This document shows, in pieces, positions 8,596 through 18,390 of a DNA stretch of 64,000 nt. Below the pieces are notes generated by a model. It was given only the letters and a program-made list of their open reading frames with translations. It did no database searches and was not told the origin of the DNA. How positions within the stretch are numbered: position 1 is the first letter of the stretch; each line of letters starts with the position of its first letter. The stretch lies in NCBI RefSeq assembly GCF_024345535.1, contig NZ_JAGQBH010000002.1, positions 124,001 to 188,000 on the forward strand, in the 5' to 3' direction. The DNA is from Cyanobium sp. N.Huapi 1H5 (GTDB lineage: Bacteria > Cyanobacteriota > Cyanobacteriia > PCC-6307 > Cyanobiaceae). The position numbers were made by a program, and so were the translations under genes.

Positions 8596-9370
8596 GCGCC
8601 CGCCAGTCGGCCAGCAGGGCCAGGCCGGCAACGGCGGCCGTGGCCGTGCGCAGGATCGTCGGCCCCAGGCTCACCGGCTGCCAGCCGGCGGCTTCGGCCC
8701 GTTCCTCCTCCCGGGTGCTCCAGCCCCCTTCCGGGCCGATCGCCAGCCGCAGGCCGGCTGCCCGGTCCGTCGCGTCAGCACCCGCCCCCTCCACCAGCTC
8801 CCGCAGCCGCTGGCTGCAGAGGGGCAGACCCTCCCGCCGGGTGGTGGCCAGCAGGGCGATCCCCGGCGACGGCCGGCTCAGCCACTCCCCGGCCGGCCGA
8901 GGGGATTCCAGCACCGGATGCCACAGCCGTTCGCACTGCTCGGTGGCCTCCCGCACGATCCCCTGCCAGCGCTCGATCGGACAGCGCTCCCCCGGGGCGC
9001 CACGCTCGGCCAGCAGGGGCTGAAGACGGTCCGCCCCCAGCTCGGTGGCCATTCGCCAGACCAGATCCGCCTCCCGTCGGGGCACGGCCATGGCGAGCTC
9101 CAGGGGCGGCACGGGCGGCGCCTCCCGCAGCAGGGGCGCACCGGGGTCCTGCTCCAGCCGCAGGATCCGCTCCGGGTCGAGCACCGCCGTCCAGAGGCCG
9201 CCGATGCCGTCGACCAGCGCCAGGCGATCACCGGGGCGGTAGCGCAGCACCCGCTCCAGATAGTGGCGTTCCGGAGGCTCCAGGGCCAGCCGGGCCTGGC
9301 CCGGGTCCCCGGCCGCCAGGGCGGCGATCCGCTCCGGGGTGATCAGCAGCCGGCGCAGCTCCCGCCCCAT
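8561..9370 (-). CDS. rsmE: 16S rRNA (uracil-1498-N3)-methyltransferase
   Basis: Methylates U1498 of 16S rRNA in the assembled 30S subunit. About 269 residues. Visible are the N-terminal PUA-like part (RHYLERVLRYRPGDRLALVDG) and the SPOUT knot with IGPEGGWS and LGPTILRTATA, the SAM-binding signature of RsmE. The ATG at 9370 shares one base with the stop of the upstream DUF3531 gene (TGATG), so the two are translationally coupled. Its stop lies within the 3' end of the convergent 8230 gene. Confidence 0.93.
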   Translation of the reverse strand: MGRELRRLLITPERIAALAAGDPGQARLALEPPERHYLERVLRYRPGDRLALVDGIGGLWTAVLDPERILRLEQDPGAPLLREAPPVPPLELAMAVPRREADLVWRMATELGADRLQPLLAERGAPGERCPIERWQGIVREATEQCERLWHPVLESPRPAGEWLSRPSPGIALLATTRREGLPLCSQRLRELVEGAGADATDRAAGLRLAIGPEGGWSTREEERAEAAGWQPVSLGPTILRTATAAVAGLALLADWRALRSASCRRPSP

Positions 9371-9816
9371 CAGTCTCCGGAGAACGGGCTCTCGGGCTCC
9401 TCGTCGATCGGCCAGTCCTCGTTGAGGCCGCCGATCACCAGCTCGGTGATCTCGAGAACGTCGTTGTCCAGCTGGCGCAGGGCGTTGATCAGCACATCGA
9501 GGGCCAGGGCATCGCTGGTGCCCAGGTCCACCCAGCAGCGGGCCCAGTCGTCCTGGTACTCCATGGGCCCCATGTTGTGCATCAGGGCGGGCAGGCAGCG
9601 TTCGGCGGAGTCGGTGTCGTAGGGGAGCCAGCCCAGGTCCACACCCCCCTCGTGGGTCTGCAGGTTCTCGGCATTGAAGCCGCCCAGCTTGCCGAGGAAG
9701 AACCAGCTGTCGAAGGCCGTTTCGACGTAGCCCCGCTCGGCACCGCCGGGCTGGTCGGCGAAGTGCAGCCAGATCCAGCAATTGAACGGATCCACCTCGC
9801 GAAATCGGACATCCAT
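9370..9816 (-). CDS. DUF3531 family protein
   Basis: A 148-residue soluble acidic protein found throughout cyanobacteria and plastids, function unknown. Typical features are the N-terminal VRFREVDPFNCWIWL segment, GYVETAFDSWFFLGKLGGFN, and an acidic C-terminus (DWPIDEEPESPF). There are no membrane helices or known catalytic motifs. It is the first gene of a coupled pair with rsmE, which hints at a role around ribosomes or translation, though this is only context. Confidence 0.88.
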   Translation of the reverse strand: MDVRFREVDPFNCWIWLHFADQPGGAERGYVETAFDSWFFLGKLGGFNAENLQTHEGGVDLGWLPYDTDSAERCLPALMHNMGPMEYQDDWARCWVDLGTSDALALDVLINALRQLDNDVLEITELVIGGLNEDWPIDEEPESPFSGD

Positions 9817-9902
9817 GGAGAAGAGACAGGCGGTGCGCGTGTCCCCCCATCCAACACGTTCCAGGGCGCCGGCGCCGCAGCACCGGACGGCATGCTGGTG
9901 GG

Positions 9903-10556
9903 ATGCTCGACGTCATCGGTCTGCGCTACCACCCGGCCACGGCGGCCGCGCCGGTGCTGCGTGACGTGTCCCTGCAGCTGTCGGTGGGAGCCCCCGCCCT
10001 GGTGGCCGGCCGCAGCGGCAGCGGCAAGACCACCCTGCTGGAGGTGCTCTGCGGCCTGGCCGAAGCCGATGCCGGCCGCATCCTCTGGCAGGGGGAGGTC
10101 CTCAGCAGCCGCCAGCGCCGCTGGCTGTGCGGGCTGGTGTTCCAGTTCCCGGAACGCCATTTCCTCGGCCTGACGGTGGGCCAGGAGCTGAAGCTGGGCC
10201 AGCGGCGGCTCACCGCCGAGAAGGCCGAGGCGGTGCTGGAGCAGGTGGGTCTTGGCCACCTCTCCCTGCAGCAGGCTCCCGAGCGGCTCAGCGGCGGCCA
10301 GCAGCGGCGCCTGGCGCTGGCGGTGCAGCTGGTGCGGGATGCCCGGGTCCTGCTGCTGGATGAACCCACCGCCGGCCTCGACTGGACCGTGCGGGAGGAG
10401 GTGCTGCAGCTGCTGGCGGATCTGGCCCGGGAGCGGGCCCTGCTGGTGGTGACCCACGAACCGGAACTGTTCCGGGGTGTGATCGATCGGGGTTGGCGGC
10501 TGGAGGGCGGCGCCCTTGGTCCCCTGGAGGCGCCCCGATCCGCCTCCCTACGATGA
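9903..10556 (+). CDS. ABC transporter ATP-binding protein, ECF/CbiO-like
   Basis: A 217-residue nucleotide-binding subunit. Walker A is GRSGSGKT (about residue 38-45), the Q-loop reads [10 protein letters not shown] as in energy-coupling-factor ATPases (CbiO/EcfA), the signature is LSGGQQRR, Walker B is [12 protein letters not shown], and the switch His is in VTHEPE. The closest known relatives are the cyanobacterial/plastid ABCI11-type (NAP14) proteins, possibly linked to metal or lipid homeostasis. No membrane partner is next to it. It is divergent from DUF3531 and directly upstream of hslO. Confidence 0.88.
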   Translation: MLDVIGLRYHPATAAAPVLRDVSLQLSVGAPALVAGRSGSGKTTLLEVLCGLAEADAGRILWQGEVLSSRQRRWLCGLVFQFPERHFLGLTVGQELKLGQRRLTAEKAEAVLEQVGLGHLSLQQAPERLSGGQQRRLALAVQLVRDARVLLLDEPTAGLDWTVREEVLQLLADLARERALLVVTHEPELFRGVIDRGWRLEGGALGPLEAPRSASLR

Positions 10557-10611
10557 CCTGCTGATGGTGGGGGACGGCTGGATGGGGGATCGGTTCATGG
10601 GGGCTCAGTTC

Positions 10612-11529
10612 ATGGGGGACAGCCTGCTGAGGGCCACCGGCGCTGGCGGCGGCATCCGCATGGTCGCGGTCACCACCACCGCCGCCAGCCGCGTGGCCCG
10701 GGAACGCCACGGGCTCTCCTTTCTCACCACGGCCCTGCTGGGCCGCGCCATGACGGCGGGCCTGCTGCTGGCCAGCTCCATGAAGGTGGCGCACGGGCGG
10801 GTGAATCTGCGCATCCAGTCCGACGGACCCCTGCGGGGCCTGATGGTGGATGCGGGCCGGGACGGCAGCGTGCGGGGCTACGTGGGCCGTCCCGACCTGG
10901 AGCTTGATCTGCTCCCCGACGCGGCCGGCGGGCACCGCTTCGACTTCCGCCGCGCCACCGGCACCGGCTACCTGCACGTGGTGCGGGACCGGGGCCAGGG
11001 GGAACCCTTCAGCAGCACCGTGGAGCTGGTGAGCGGCGGGATCGGTGAAGACGTGGCCTCCTACCTGCTCCATTCCGAGCAGACCCCCTCGGCCCTGTTC
11101 GTGGGGGAGACGATCGACAGTTCCGGGGTGCGCTGCGCCGGTGGGGTACTGGTGCAGGTGCTGCCGAAGGCGGCACGGGAGCCGGCCCTGGTCGCCCTGC
11201 TGGAGGAGCGCTGCCGGGAGATCACCGGCTTCAGTGAGCGGCTCGCCGCCAATGCCGACCAGCTCCATGCCCTGTTCGAGGACATCTTTCCGGATCTCGA
11301 TCCCCAGCCCCTCGAGGCGGCTCCGGTCGAGCAGCCGGTGCGCTTCCACTGCCCCTGCAGTCGCCACCGCAGCGTCAGCGCCCTGCGGCTCCTGGGCCGC
11401 GAGGAACTGAGCGCCATGCTGAGCGAGGACGGCCAGGCGGAGCTGACCTGCCATTTCTGCAGTGAGGTCTACCGGGTGGGGGCCGAGGAACTGCAGGAGC
11501 TCATCGACGAGCTGGCTGCTGTGGCGTGA
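10612..11529 (+). CDS. hslO: redox-regulated chaperone Hsp33
   Basis: An ATP-independent holdase activated by oxidation of a zinc-bound cysteine tetrad. The C-terminus has both halves of that switch: CPC (about residue 246) and CHFC about 30-35 residues later. The N-terminal domain starts [18 protein letters not shown], as in cyanobacterial Hsp33. Four in-frame ATGs lie close together (10564, 10582, 10597, 10612); the last gives the family-typical N-terminus. It sits a few bases to 55 bases after the ABC gene depending on start, probably in one operon. Confidence 0.93.
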   Translation: MGDSLLRATGAGGGIRMVAVTTTAASRVARERHGLSFLTTALLGRAMTAGLLLASSMKVAHGRVNLRIQSDGPLRGLMVDAGRDGSVRGYVGRPDLELDLLPDAAGGHRFDFRRATGTGYLHVVRDRGQGEPFSSTVELVSGGIGEDVASYLLHSEQTPSALFVGETIDSSGVRCAGGVLVQVLPKAAREPALVALLEERCREITGFSERLAANADQLHALFEDIFPDLDPQPLEAAPVEQPVRFHCPCSRHRSVSALRLLGREELSAMLSEDGQAELTCHFCSEVYRVGAEELQELIDELAAVA

Positions 11530-11539
11530 GGCGCTGGCC

Positions 11540-12226
11540 TCAGGCGATCAGCAGGGCTCCGAGCAGCAGCAGCAGGATCGCTGGGATGCTCTGCAGCTGC
11601 AGGGTGGAGACCGGCAGGGTCTGACTGAGGGAGGGGCCCAGCCCGCTGGCCAGCAGGCCGCCGAGGACCAGGCCCACGCAGAGCAGGGCAAAGGACCAGC
11701 CCACCGCCGCCAGAAAACGTCCGTTGCGCCGCTGCAGGTTGAGCAGGGTGACGCCCGTGGCCAGGGCCGTGAGCAGCTCAGGCGCGGCGCCGGGCATCAG
11801 CACCAGCAGCACCAGCAGGACCCCGTCGGCCCCGAGGGGAAACCAGAGATCGCGGCCGCTGGCCAGCTGCAGCCGGGGCAGGGAGAAGCTGGGGCGCGGC
11901 AGGCGCGAGGGGGGGAGCTGGGGCAGGCTAGGCAGGGCCGACAGGGCCGGGCGGCTCGGGGGTGGTGAGGCCTGCTCCCGCTGGGAAGCGGAACGGGCGG
12001 CACTGCTGACCCGGCCCTGCTGGCGTTCCTTGAGCCGATCCATCAGCACCGCGTCGTAGGCGGCCTCGATGCGGGAACGCACCATCGGATCATCGCCGGC
12101 CTCCTGAAGCCGGGCCAGCTTGGCCTCCTGGACATTGTCGAATGAGGCATCCGGCGCGACACCCAGCCGCTCGTACGGATCGGAGGCGTCAGGGGCCGGC
12201 TGGGGCTGGTCGGATCCTTGGTTCAT
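11540..12226 (-). CDS. CPP1-like membrane protein (DUF3353, J-like domain)
   Basis: A 228-residue protein of the cyanobacterial/plastid CPP1 (chaperone-like protein of POR1) family. The N-terminal 65 residues form a J-domain-like unit (DPYERLGVAPDASFDNVQEAKLA), followed by a Ser/Pro-rich linker (about 75-110) and three or four hydrophobic helices to the end. The plant homologue stabilises protochlorophyllide oxidoreductase; a similar holdase role at the thylakoid is inferred. Upstream on the same strand is a 93-residue gene, 24 bases away. Confidence 0.88.
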   Translation of the reverse strand: MNQGSDQPQPAPDASDPYERLGVAPDASFDNVQEAKLARLQEAGDDPMVRSRIEAAYDAVLMDRLKERQQGRVSSAARSASQREQASPPPSRPALSALPSLPQLPPSRLPRPSFSLPRLQLASGRDLWFPLGADGVLLVLLVLMPGAAPELLTALATGVTLLNLQRRNGRFLAAVGWSFALLCVGLVLGGLLASGLGPSLSQTLPVSTLQLQSIPAILLLLLGALLIA

Positions 12227-12250
12227 ACCACCGAGCGTATCGAGCCAAGG

Positions 12251-12532
12251 CTAAAAAAGCGGTTCACTGCGGTGATATCCGGCTTCCTGTTGCAGACGGC
12301 GACGGCAGGCCTCGGCCTCCTCGATGGCCAGCGACCGCCGCCGCTTGAGCAGGGGCATCTGGGGGGGCAGGTGGCTGCCTTCACGCATCTCCACGGCCCC
12401 CTGGGAGGGCTGGAAGCTGACGTAATCACTGCCCCCGTCGCTGCGGGGACGCACGAGCCAGAGCGGGAATGGCGTCACGGATCGAGGCATCGCAGTGACC
12501 GTCCGTTGCGGCGTGACGATTTGTTGCTTCAT
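12251..12532 (-). CDS. small hypothetical protein (DUF1651-like)
   Basis: A 93-residue soluble basic protein. The central WLVRPRSDGG segment and the later LLKRRRSLAIEEAEACRRRLQQEAGY helix resemble DUF1651, a family of small proteins expanded in marine picocyanobacteria and often [16 protein letters not shown]. The match is by motif style only. It ends 24 bases before the CPP1-like gene on the same strand. ATG at 12532 is the only good start. Confidence 0.6.
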   Translation of the reverse strand: MKQQIVTPQRTVTAMPRSVTPFPLWLVRPRSDGGSDYVSFQPSQGAVEMREGSHLPPQMPLLKRRRSLAIEEAEACRRRLQQEAGYHRSEPLF

Positions 12533-12601
12533 TCTGCCCCCTCCGCCGGGGTTGCGCGAGGGAGGGGTTTCCCCCGCGCCGCCCCCAACGGCTCCCCGAG
12601 T

Positions 12602-14254
12602 TCAGAGGGCGATCGGCTCCACCCCGCTCACCACCGGTGCCACCCCGTGCAGCTCGAGCTCGGGATGGTCCTCCTGCAGCTGGTGCAGATTCCAGTCGTT
12701 GCGGAACAGCAGCACCGGCCGGTCCCAGGCGTCGCGGACCGTCTTGCAGTTGAACAGGCGGCCGACCCGCTCCAGGGCCGGCCAGCCGCCGCTCACCCAG
12801 CGGGCGACGCTGAATTCCAGCGGTTCGAGCCGGCTGGTGACGCCGTACTCGTTCTCCAGCCGGTACTGCACCACCTCCAGCTGCAGCTGGCCCACCGCCG
12901 CCAGGATCGGGTCCCGTTTGCTGGGGTCGGTGTCATAGAGCACCTGGACGGCGCCCTCCTCCCGCAGCTCGTTGACCCCCTTGCGGAAACTCTTGAACGC
13001 CGAGGGGTTGGGATTGCGCAGCCAGGCGAAGATCTCCGGGCTGAAGCAGGGAATGCCCTCGTACTCCACCCGGGAGCCGGTGTAGAGGGTGTCGCCGATG
13101 GCGAACATGCCGGGGTTGTTGAGGCCGATCACATCGCCGGGGTAGGCGTCCTCCACCACCTCCCGGTCCTGGCCGAACAGCTTCTGCGGCCGGGACAGGC
13201 GGATGGTGCGCCCGCTGCGGGCGTGGCGCACGCTCATGTCCTTCTCGAAGCGGCCGCTGCACACCCGCACGAAGGCGACGCGGTCGCGGTGGCGGGGATC
13301 CATGTTGGCCTGCAGCTTGAACACGAAGCCGCTGAACTCCGGCCGCAGCGGATCCACCGGGCCCTGGTCGCTCTCCCGGGCCACCGGCGGCTGGGCCAGC
13401 TCCAGGAAGGCATCGAGGAAGGGGCGTACCCCGAAATTGGTCATCGCCGAACCGAAGAACACCGGGCTCAGCTCACCGGCGTGCACCCGCTCCAGATCCA
13501 GAGCCGCCCCGGCCCCCTCCACCAGCTCCAGTTCCTCCTGGGCCAGCTCCAGCAGCTCCGTCTCCACCAGATCGGCCCGCTCGGGATCGCCGGGGGCCAG
13601 GCGCCGCTCCAGGCTCTGGCGGCCCCGCTCCGCCCGCTCGAACAGCAGCAGATCCTGGGAGCGCCGGTCGATGACGCCGCGGAAGCGGTCGCCGCTGCCG
13701 ATCGGCCAGTTCACCGGCCAGCAGGCCAGACCCAGCTCCTGCTCGATCTCGTCGATCAGCTCCAGGGGCTCGCGCCCCGGCCGGTCCATCTTGTTGACGA
13801 AGGTGAAGATCGGGATCCGACGCATCCGGCAGACCTCGAACAGCTTGCGGGTCTGGGGCTCCAGACCCTTGGCCGCATCCACCAGCATCACGGCGTTGTC
13901 GGCGGCGGCCAGGGTCCGGTAGGTGTCCTCCGAGAAGTCCTGGTGGCCGGGGGTGTCGAGCAGGTTGATCGTGCTGCCGGCGTAGTCGAACTGGAGCACG
14001 GTGGAGGTGATCGAGATGCCGCGCTGCTTCTCCAGCTCCATCCAGTCGGAGGTCACCTTGCGCTGCTCCCCCTTGGCCTTCACCGCCCCGGCCTGCTGGA
14101 TGGCCCCGCCGTAGAGCAGCAGCTTCTCGGTGAGGGTCGTCTTTCCCGCATCGGGGTGGGAAATGATCGCGAAGTTGCGGCGCCGGCTCACCGCTGCCGC
14201 CAGTGCCGCGGCATCGGTGTCCGGTACGGGGACGGAGGGGGGTCGGCTGGTCAT
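12602..14254 (-). CDS. prfC: peptide chain release factor 3
   Basis: A translational GTPase that recycles RF1/RF2 from the ribosome after peptide release. 550 residues. The G1 motif is HPDAGKTT, switch [15 protein letters not shown]4 NKMD, with the RF3-typical [21 protein letters not shown] region and C-terminal domain III ([16 protein letters not shown]). ATG at 14254 overlaps the TGA of the upstream methyltransferase gene in the arrangement ATGA, indicating coupling. The frame is open further upstream, but that part is a shadow of the methyltransferase gene. Confidence 0.96.
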   Translation of the reverse strand: MTSRPPSVPVPDTDAAALAAAVSRRRNFAIISHPDAGKTTLTEKLLLYGGAIQQAGAVKAKGEQRKVTSDWMELEKQRGISITSTVLQFDYAGSTINLLDTPGHQDFSEDTYRTLAAADNAVMLVDAAKGLEPQTRKLFEVCRMRRIPIFTFVNKMDRPGREPLELIDEIEQELGLACWPVNWPIGSGDRFRGVIDRRSQDLLLFERAERGRQSLERRLAPGDPERADLVETELLELAQEELELVEGAGAALDLERVHAGELSPVFFGSAMTNFGVRPFLDAFLELAQPPVARESDQGPVDPLRPEFSGFVFKLQANMDPRHRDRVAFVRVCSGRFEKDMSVRHARSGRTIRLSRPQKLFGQDREVVEDAYPGDVIGLNNPGMFAIGDTLYTGSRVEYEGIPCFSPEIFAWLRNPNPSAFKSFRKGVNELREEGAVQVLYDTDPSKRDPILAAVGQLQLEVVQYRLENEYGVTSRLEPLEFSVARWVSGGWPALERVGRLFNCKTVRDAWDRPVLLFRNDWNLHQLQEDHPELELHGVAPVVSGVEPIAL

Positions 14255-14946
14255 GGGGCCAGCCTGCCAGGCAGGCCGTGGCCCTGGATCTCCAGGTACC
14301 GGTCGTCCACCTCCCGCACCTGAAGCCCCCCCAGCCCGGCGGCCTGCAGCTGCTCGATCACCTCGGCGGGGGTGAAGGCCGCCCGCAGGGAATGGGCGTA
14401 GTCCCGCCGCAGCACCTCCGGGGCCGCGCCCGCATGGCGGGCCACCAGGGCCTCCAGCTCCGCGGTGTTCGCCGGCCGACGCAGATCCCGCACGTAGAGG
14501 CCGGTGTCCGGCCCCGAGAGCTGCTTGACGGCCCCCCAGAACACGCCCGGGTCGTGGAGATGGTGCAACAGGCTGTTGCTGACCACGGCGCTGCAGGGGC
14601 CCGCCAGCTGGGGGCTGGGCAGCACCAGCCGCTGGAAACGCACCCGGCGGTGGGCGGCCGGATCCGCCAGGCGCCGTTGCTCGGCGATGGCCAGCATCGC
14701 GGCCGATCCGTCGATGCCCAGAACCCGGGCCCCGGGCCAACGCTGCGCCACCAGAAAGGTGATGTTCCCCGGTCCGCAGCCCAGATCCACGACGCTCAGC
14801 CCCGTCCCGTCGCCGCTCCCCAGGAGTGCGGGGAGCGCCTCGATCCGCTCCAGCACCGCCCGGTCACCGCTGGAGAAGTCCGCCGCCGCATAGGCCTCGG
14901 CCTGCAGCGGCTCGTCCATCAGCTCCGGTTCGCAGATCCGCTCCAT
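14251..14946 (-). CDS. class I SAM-dependent methyltransferase
   Basis: A 231-residue Rossmann-fold methyltransferase. Motif I is [12 protein letters not shown] (about residues 50-61), the acidic loop is [10 protein letters not shown], and a post-I block reads [13 protein letters not shown], as in UbiE/Methyltransf_25 small-molecule enzymes. The C-terminal part has the [17 protein letters not shown] helix common in the group. The substrate is unknown. It is the first gene of a coupled pair with prfC; a link to release-factor or ribosome modification is possible, but nothing in the sequence proves it. Confidence 0.82.
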   Translation of the reverse strand: MERICEPELMDEPLQAEAYAAADFSSGDRAVLERIEALPALLGSGDGTGLSVVDLGCGPGNITFLVAQRWPGARVLGIDGSAAMLAIAEQRRLADPAAHRRVRFQRLVLPSPQLAGPCSAVVSNSLLHHLHDPGVFWGAVKQLSGPDTGLYVRDLRRPANTAELEALVARHAGAAPEVLRRDYAHSLRAAFTPAEVIEQLQAAGLGGLQVREVDDRYLEIQGHGLPGRLAP

Positions 14947-15000
14947 CGCTCCAGCATCCCCTCCGGCACCACAGGCACCGTGGCTGGGGTGGTCTGGGCG

Positions 15001-15028
15001 TTGCAGACCCTACAGGTGGCGTTATGGT
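15001..15028 (+). promoter_or_regulatory. candidate promoter of nrdJ
   Basis: TTGCAG at 15001-15006 and TATGGT at 15023-15028 are separated by 16 bases and lie 28 bases before the GTG start of nrdJ, so the leader would be about 20 bases. This is a plausible sigma-70 promoter by sequence only. No cobalamin riboswitch fits in the 109-base gap. Confidence 0.35.
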
Positions 15029-15055
15029 GCGCAACACGATCCGGCCGTACCCCCT

Positions 15056-17458
15056 GTGACCCTCTCCGCCGCCCGTCCAGCCACCCCCGCCACGGCGGCG
15101 ACCACTGCTGGGGCAGCGTCTGACGGGGCAACGTCTACCGGAGCAACCTCGGCCGGCAGCGAGGCGATCCCGGCGCCGGCGGCGGATTTCCCGGTCACCG
15201 CTCCGGCGGCCTATCCGGTCTTCTATCGCACCTACAGCCGCAAGACCGCCAGCGGCGGTCGGGAGAGCTGGCACGAGGTGGCCGAGCGCAACCTGGAGGG
15301 CCTGCGGGTGCTGGGCTCGCTCGACGCCTCCGAGGTGGAGCTGATCCGGCGCATGCAGCGCCACCAGATGGCCCTGCCCTCCGGCCGCTGGCTGTGGATC
15401 GGCGGCACCCAATGGATCGAGCAATCCGAGAACTTCTCCGGGGCCTACAACTGCACCTCCACCAACCTGGTGGACTGGGAAGCCTTCGCCCTGATGATGG
15501 ATCTGGCGATGATGGGCTGTGGCACCGGCGCCATCATCGAGCCCCATCTGATCAGCCGGTTGCCGAAGGTGCGCAACACCCTCGTCATCGACGGCGTCAC
15601 CGACATCGGCCTGACCCCGATCGGCTCCCGCCAGCAGCAGACCAGCCACGTGATCGATGGCCATCACGTCAGCGTCCGCGTCGGCGACACCCGGGCCGGC
15701 TGGGTGGAGAGCTACCGGCTGCTGCTCAACCTCTGCAGCGACGAGCGCTTCGACGGTCCGGTCCATGTCTCGGTCGATCTGTCGGATGTGCGGCCGGTGG
15801 GGGAAACCCTCAAGGGCTTCGGTGGCATGGCCAATCCGGTCAAGCTGAAGGACCTCTACGGCCGCGTCGCCCAGATCCTCAACAAGGCACGGGGGCGCCA
15901 GCTCACCTCGGTGGAGTGCTGCCTGCTGATCGATGAGGCGGCGGTCACGATCGTGGCCGGCAACATCCGCCGCAGTGCCGGCATGCGCCAGTTCTGCGCC
16001 GATGACGATTCCGCCCTCGGTGCCAAGGAGAACCTCTGGCAACAGGACGACCAGGGCAACTGGCGCATCGACCCCGAAAGGGACGCCCTGCGCATGGCCA
16101 ACCACACGCGCGTGTTTCACGTGCGCCCCAGCCGCGAGGTGGTGCTGGAAGCGGTCACCAAGCAGTTTCAGTCCGGCGAGGGAGCGATCCAGTTCGCCCC
16201 CGAGGCCATCGCCCGCTCCAACGCCGACCTTCTGACCACGCCGGAGCTGCGCACCGAGTTCATCGGCATCTACTGCGACCAGGGACGGGAGGAAGCCGGC
16301 CGTTGGCTGCAGCTGCACCATCCCGGGATCGGCGCCGACGAGCTCGAACACCGCCTCGGTCGCTACGGCCTCAACCCCTGCGGTGAGATTCTCGGCGCCG
16401 ATTTCCATTGCAACCTGGCGGAGATCCATCTCAACCGGATCGACCCCACCGACCACCAGGCCCAGGAGGATGCCTTCAAGGCCGGTGGTCTAGCGGTGGC
16501 CTGCCTGCTGAACCACCGCTTCGAGGTCGAGCGCTACCGCCGCAGCCGGGCCTGGGACCCGATCGTTGGAGTGAGCTTCACGGGCCTGTTCGACTTCTTC
16601 GTCCACGCCTTCGGCACCACCTGGCTGCAGTGGTGGGAGGCCGGCCGTCCCGACAGCGAGGAGGGCCGGGCGTTCCGCCAGCAGGAGGCGGCCTATCTGT
16701 CCCGCTGGAAGGACTGGGTCCACCAGGCGGTGTGGGACTACTGCGACCGCCATGACATGCGCCGACCCAATCGCTGCACCACCGTCCAGCCGGCCGGCAC
16801 CAAGAGCCTGCTCACCGGCGCCAGCCCCGGCTGGCATCCCCCCAAGGCCCAGCGCTTCATCCGCCGCATCACCTTCCGCAAGAACGATCCGGTGGCCCTG
16901 GCCTGCATGGAGTACGGCTACGCGATCGTTCCGTCCCAGTCCGACAAGGACGAGCAGGGGCGTCTTCTGAATGACCCCTTCGATCCGCGTTGCACCGAAT
17001 GGCTGGTGGAGATCCCCACCGAGGTGAGCTGGGCCAATCTGCCCGGGGCCGACCGGGTGGAGATCAACAACTTCTCGGCCCTGGCCCAGTTCGATTTCTA
17101 CATGCAGGTGCAGCGGCACTACACCACCCACAACACCTCGGCGACGGTGGAATTCCGTGAGCATGAGATCGAGCCCCTGGCCGCCGCCATCCACCACGCC
17201 ATCGAGAACGGGGAGGGCTACATCTCGGCCGCGCTCCTGGCCCGCTTCGATGCCAACGCCACCTTCCCGCGCTTGCCCTTCGAGCCGATCGATCAGGCCA
17301 CCTATGCCCGGATGGTTGTGGAGGTCGAGCAGCGGCGTGTCTGCGGCGACTTCTTTCTCGCCCTGCAGAAATACGACCGCGGCGAATTGATCGAAGCCGG
17401 CCCGGCCGGTTGCGATTCCGACAAGTGCCTGCTGCCGCTCGCCAAACCAGAGGCCTGA
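15056..17458 (+). CDS. nrdJ: adenosylcobalamin-dependent (class II) ribonucleoside-triphosphate reductase
   Basis: Makes deoxynucleotides from ribonucleoside triphosphates with a B12 radical. 800 residues, the size of the monomeric Lactobacillus-type class II enzyme; no intein is present. Key segments: SENFSGAYNCTSTNL for the substrate loop, the active-site NPCGEIL, the TTVQPAGTKSLLTGASPG loop, and the C-terminal CDSDKC thiol pair that re-reduces the site. The start is GTG at 15056; residues 1-45 are an Ala/Thr-rich extension. It stands alone as a transcription unit. It makes DNA synthesis depend on cobalamin, which alpha-cyanobacteria make as pseudocobalamin. Confidence 0.95.
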   Translation: MTLSAARPATPATAATTAGAASDGATSTGATSAGSEAIPAPAADFPVTAPAAYPVFYRTYSRKTASGGRESWHEVAERNLEGLRVLGSLDASEVELIRRMQRHQMALPSGRWLWIGGTQWIEQSENFSGAYNCTSTNLVDWEAFALMMDLAMMGCGTGAIIEPHLISRLPKVRNTLVIDGVTDIGLTPIGSRQQQTSHVIDGHHVSVRVGDTRAGWVESYRLLLNLCSDERFDGPVHVSVDLSDVRPVGETLKGFGGMANPVKLKDLYGRVAQILNKARGRQLTSVECCLLIDEAAVTIVAGNIRRSAGMRQFCADDDSALGAKENLWQQDDQGNWRIDPERDALRMANHTRVFHVRPSREVVLEAVTKQFQSGEGAIQFAPEAIARSNADLLTTPELRTEFIGIYCDQGREEAGRWLQLHHPGIGADELEHRLGRYGLNPCGEILGADFHCNLAEIHLNRIDPTDHQAQEDAFKAGGLAVACLLNHRFEVERYRRSRAWDPIVGVSFTGLFDFFVHAFGTTWLQWWEAGRPDSEEGRAFRQQEAAYLSRWKDWVHQAVWDYCDRHDMRRPNRCTTVQPAGTKSLLTGASPGWHPPKAQRFIRRITFRKNDPVALACMEYGYAIVPSQSDKDEQGRLLNDPFDPRCTEWLVEIPTEVSWANLPGADRVEINNFSALAQFDFYMQVQRHYTTHNTSATVEFREHEIEPLAAAIHHAIENGEGYISAALLARFDANATFPRLPFEPIDQATYARMVVEVEQRRVCGDFFLALQKYDRGELIEAGPAGCDSDKCLLPLAKPEA

Positions 17459-17531
17459 GTCATCGCCGGCGGCCGGGGCTCACCGGCCGCCGGGGGATCG
17501 TATGGGTTGAAGCTGCTTGTGCGGCAGCCCC

Positions 17532-18389
17532 CTACTCGGAGGTCGCCGCCAGGGTGCTGATCTCCCGATGGCCGAGGGGGTCGCCGGGATCAATCACGAC
17601 GAGGCGATCGCGACCACTGTTTTTGGCCATCAGCAGGGCCTTGTCGGCGCGGCGGAAGGTGGCGTCGTAGTTCTCATCGGCCTTGTGCTCGGTCAGGCCC
17701 ATGCTGGCGGTGAGCTTCAGCTCCATGTCGTCGATGGAGACGCGCATGCTGCGGATGTTGGCCAGCATGCGCTTGGCCACACCTTCGGCTGTGGCGAGAT
17801 CGGCATCGATCAGCAGGGCCAGGAACTCCTCCCCACCCCAGCGGGCGATGATGTCGTAATGGCGGAGGCTGCCGGAAAGGGCTTTGACGAAATCCACCAG
17901 CATCAGATCACCGGTGGCATGGCCGTATTCGTCGTTGATCAACTTGAAGTGGTCCACATCGAGGATGATCATCGAATAGGTGGAGCCATGCCTGGTGGCG
18001 CGTTGATCCTCCTCAAGGCATCGCTCCGCCATGAAGCGACGGTTGGAGATGCCGGTGAGGGGATCGTGGGTGGAGGCCTCAAACAGGGTGAGATTCACCT
18101 CCTTCAGTGAGGCCTGATAGAGGTCGGAGATGCGCACCACTCTCTTGATCTGGCGCAGCTGCTTCTCATAGCGATTGGTGAGGCTGCGGTTGCTCTCCAT
18201 CACGTGGGACTGGTAGAGATCGGAAATATCGGCAACCCGCTCCAGGCGGTCGACCTGCTCTTCGATGCGGTGCCACAATCTGGCCAGCAGGTTACGGACC
18301 GGATCGTTGGCGTAACGCTCATCGGCCAGAATGGCCATGACTTCCTGTTCCAGTTGGTCGTCAGATTTGGGACCGGAAGTCTCTGGCAT
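17532..18389 (-). CDS. siaD: diguanylate cyclase, SiaD-like (last gene of siaABCD-type operon)
   Basis: A 285-residue soluble GGDEF enzyme that makes c-di-GMP. The catalytic GGEEF is at residues 185-189 and the inhibitory I-site RHYD at 176-179, exactly five residues upstream. The N-terminal 100 residues are helical and carry the repeat ISDLYQ at about 55-60 and 87-92, probably a signalling helix for partner binding. In Pseudomonas aeruginosa SiaD is switched on by unphosphorylated SiaC through its N-terminal helix; gene order here is the same. The start follows the siaC-like stop by one base (TGACATG). Confidence 0.9.
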   Translation of the reverse strand: MPETSGPKSDDQLEQEVMAILADERYANDPVRNLLARLWHRIEEQVDRLERVADISDLYQSHVMESNRSLTNRYEKQLRQIKRVVRISDLYQASLKEVNLTLFEASTHDPLTGISNRRFMAERCLEEDQRATRHGSTYSMIILDVDHFKLINDEYGHATGDLMLVDFVKALSGSLRHYDIIARWGGEEFLALLIDADLATAEGVAKRMLANIRSMRVSIDDMELKLTASMGLTEHKADENYDATFRRADKALLMAKNSGRDRLVVIDPGDPLGHREISTLAATSE

Positions 18390-18390
18390 G

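Noticed and set aside
12218-14323. 701-codon open frame on the plus strand
   Set aside because: Antisense shadow of prfC; composition is His/Gln/Ala-rich and without motifs.
14947-15055. Cobalamin riboswitch before the B12-dependent reductase
   Set aside because: The gap is only 109 bases and shows no B12-box or long paired core; a simple promoter fits better.
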